Shown: piece by piece, positions 5,673 through 6,370 of the stretch
Numbering within the stretch: the stretch's first letter is position 1
Layout: each line of letters begins with the position of its first letter
Assembly: GCA_021803845.1 (NCBI GenBank)
Contig: JAJZLA010000102.1
Location: 1 to 6,370, forward strand
Length of the DNA stretch: 6,370 nucleotides
Direction of reading: 5' to 3'
Source: a bacterium
Lineage (GTDB): Bacteria > SZUA-79 > Acidulodesulfobacterales > Acidulodesulfobacteraceae
Made by a program: the position numbers and the translations under genes
The notes under the pieces: generated by a model
The model's database searches: none
Seen by the model: the letters and a program-made list of their open reading frames with translations, nothing else
Told to the model about the DNA's origin: nothing

Positions 5673-6365
5673 ATGAACAGGAGAGATTTTGTAAAAATTA
5701 CCGGATTAAGTCTTTTGTCGGGGTTATTTTTGAACGGCTATGACCTTAAAAAAGCCAATGCCGAAAATTCTTCAAACGGCGCGTTAAACAAATATAAAAA
5801 ACCAGAGCACGTAGTATTAATAATGCAGGAAAACAGAAGTTTCGACCACTACTTTGGTATGATGAACGACACCGTAAACGGACAGCCTGCAAGAGTAAGG
5901 GAACTTGGAATAACCGACGGAATGGGCGGAAGCGTTAAGCCGTATGACTTGGGTTTTAGTTACGTAACGCCGAATCATGTCGACCCGAATCATTCTTGGG
6001 AAGCGCTCCATACCGTATATAACGACGGTAAAATGGACGGGTATTTTTTAAACGGGATTAACCAGCCGGTTAACGACTATAGGGTTATTATGGGTTACTA
6101 CGACACGAAAAAAGCTCTTTCGCCTTATTATTACTATGCTACGAATTATACGCTTTGCCAGAACTATTTTCATTCTATTATGGCTCCTACCCAGCCTAAC
6201 AGGCTTTATCAGATAGCAGGGCAGTCGAACGGGCACATAACCGATGCTCCGCCGAGAAAACCATACGAGTTTCCGACGATTTTTAACAGGCTCGAAAAAG
6301 CCAAGATTTCTTGGAAAATATACGTGCAGGGCTGGCCTAATCCGCATAAAACTTCCAAGCCGTAA
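5673..6365 (+). CDS. Tat-exported phosphoesterase / phospholipase C-family protein, C-terminal half missing
   Basis: 230 residues. The N-terminus has a twin-arginine motif (N-R-R-D-F-V-K, 2-8), a hydrophobic core and an ANA|E site after residue 30, so it should be exported folded by Tat. The body matches the N-terminal half of the PF04185 family (bacterial phospholipase C / acid phosphatase AcpA): HVVLIMQENRSFDHYFG (46-62; E53 and N54 metal ligands), DPNHSWEALH (104-113), DGKMDGYF (118-125), MGYYD (140-144) and MAPTQPNRLYQIAG (170-183; T173 probable nucleophile). These enzymes cleave phosphate mono- or diesters. The family usually exceeds 400 residues and needs a later Asp-Glu/Asp-His metal segment. 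Here TAA at 6363 ends the frame first, so the product should be inactive unless the stop is a sequencing error or a frameshift. The remaining frame continues as Val-Asn-Ser to the window end. It may be a pseudogene fragment. Confidence 0.8.
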   Translation: MNRRDFVKITGLSLLSGLFLNGYDLKKANAENSSNGALNKYKKPEHVVLIMQENRSFDHYFGMMNDTVNGQPARVRELGITDGMGGSVKPYDLGFSYVTPNHVDPNHSWEALHTVYNDGKMDGYFLNGINQPVNDYRVIMGYYDTKKALSPYYYYATNYTLCQNYFHSIMAPTQPNRLYQIAGQSNGHITDAPPRKPYEFPTIFNRLEKAKISWKIYVQGWPNPHKTSKP

Positions 6366-6370
6366 ATAGC

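Noticed and set aside
5531..5743. A 70-codon open frame covering the terminator and the start of the phosphoesterase gene
   Set aside because: It runs through the hairpin and T-tract, overlaps the well-supported gene out of frame, has no ribosome-binding site and resembles no known protein.

Overview
The window is a low-GC, bacterial, protein-dense stretch with every gene on the + strand. The Gram-negative nature is clear from a TonB-ExbB-ExbD energy-transducing module, which only makes sense with an outer membrane. AT-rich codon use and Lys/Asn/Ile-rich proteins suggest a low-GC member of the Desulfobacterota-like or acidophilic environmental lineages. That placement is a guess; there is no rRNA or other marker gene here.

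Layout. (1) Positions 1-2463 hold the 3' part of a large gene: a YVTN-type beta-propeller fused to an alkaline-phosphatase-superfamily phosphoesterase domain. The reading frame is open to base 1, so the true start lies outside the window. (2) Positions 2464-2688 are a regulatory intergenic region. It carries seven copies of a TNTAAY motif in head-to-tail order every 10-11 bp, a -10-like element and two strong inverted repeats. The array looks like a PhoB/OmpR-family operator. (3) Positions 2689-5490 are a compact probable operon: a secreted TPR protein, TonB, ExbB and ExbD. (4) Positions 5491-5672 hold a promoter-like stretch and a strong intrinsic terminator nested in a longer-range helix. 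(5) Positions 5673-6365 encode a Tat-exported phosphoesterase/phospholipase C-family protein that stops after about its N-terminal half, 5 bases before the window ends.

How the genes may work together (inference). Two different exported PF04185-type phosphoesterases bracket a dedicated TonB-ExbB-ExbD-TPR set, and the set is preceded by a Pho-box-like array. The simplest reading is a phosphate-scavenging locus: extracytoplasmic enzymes release phosphate or organophosphate fragments, and a private TonB complex powers outer-membrane uptake through a TonB-dependent receptor that is not in this window. Two membrane details are unusual: ExbB has Leu where the channel Glu of TM3 is expected, and TonB has Glu where the transmembrane His is expected.
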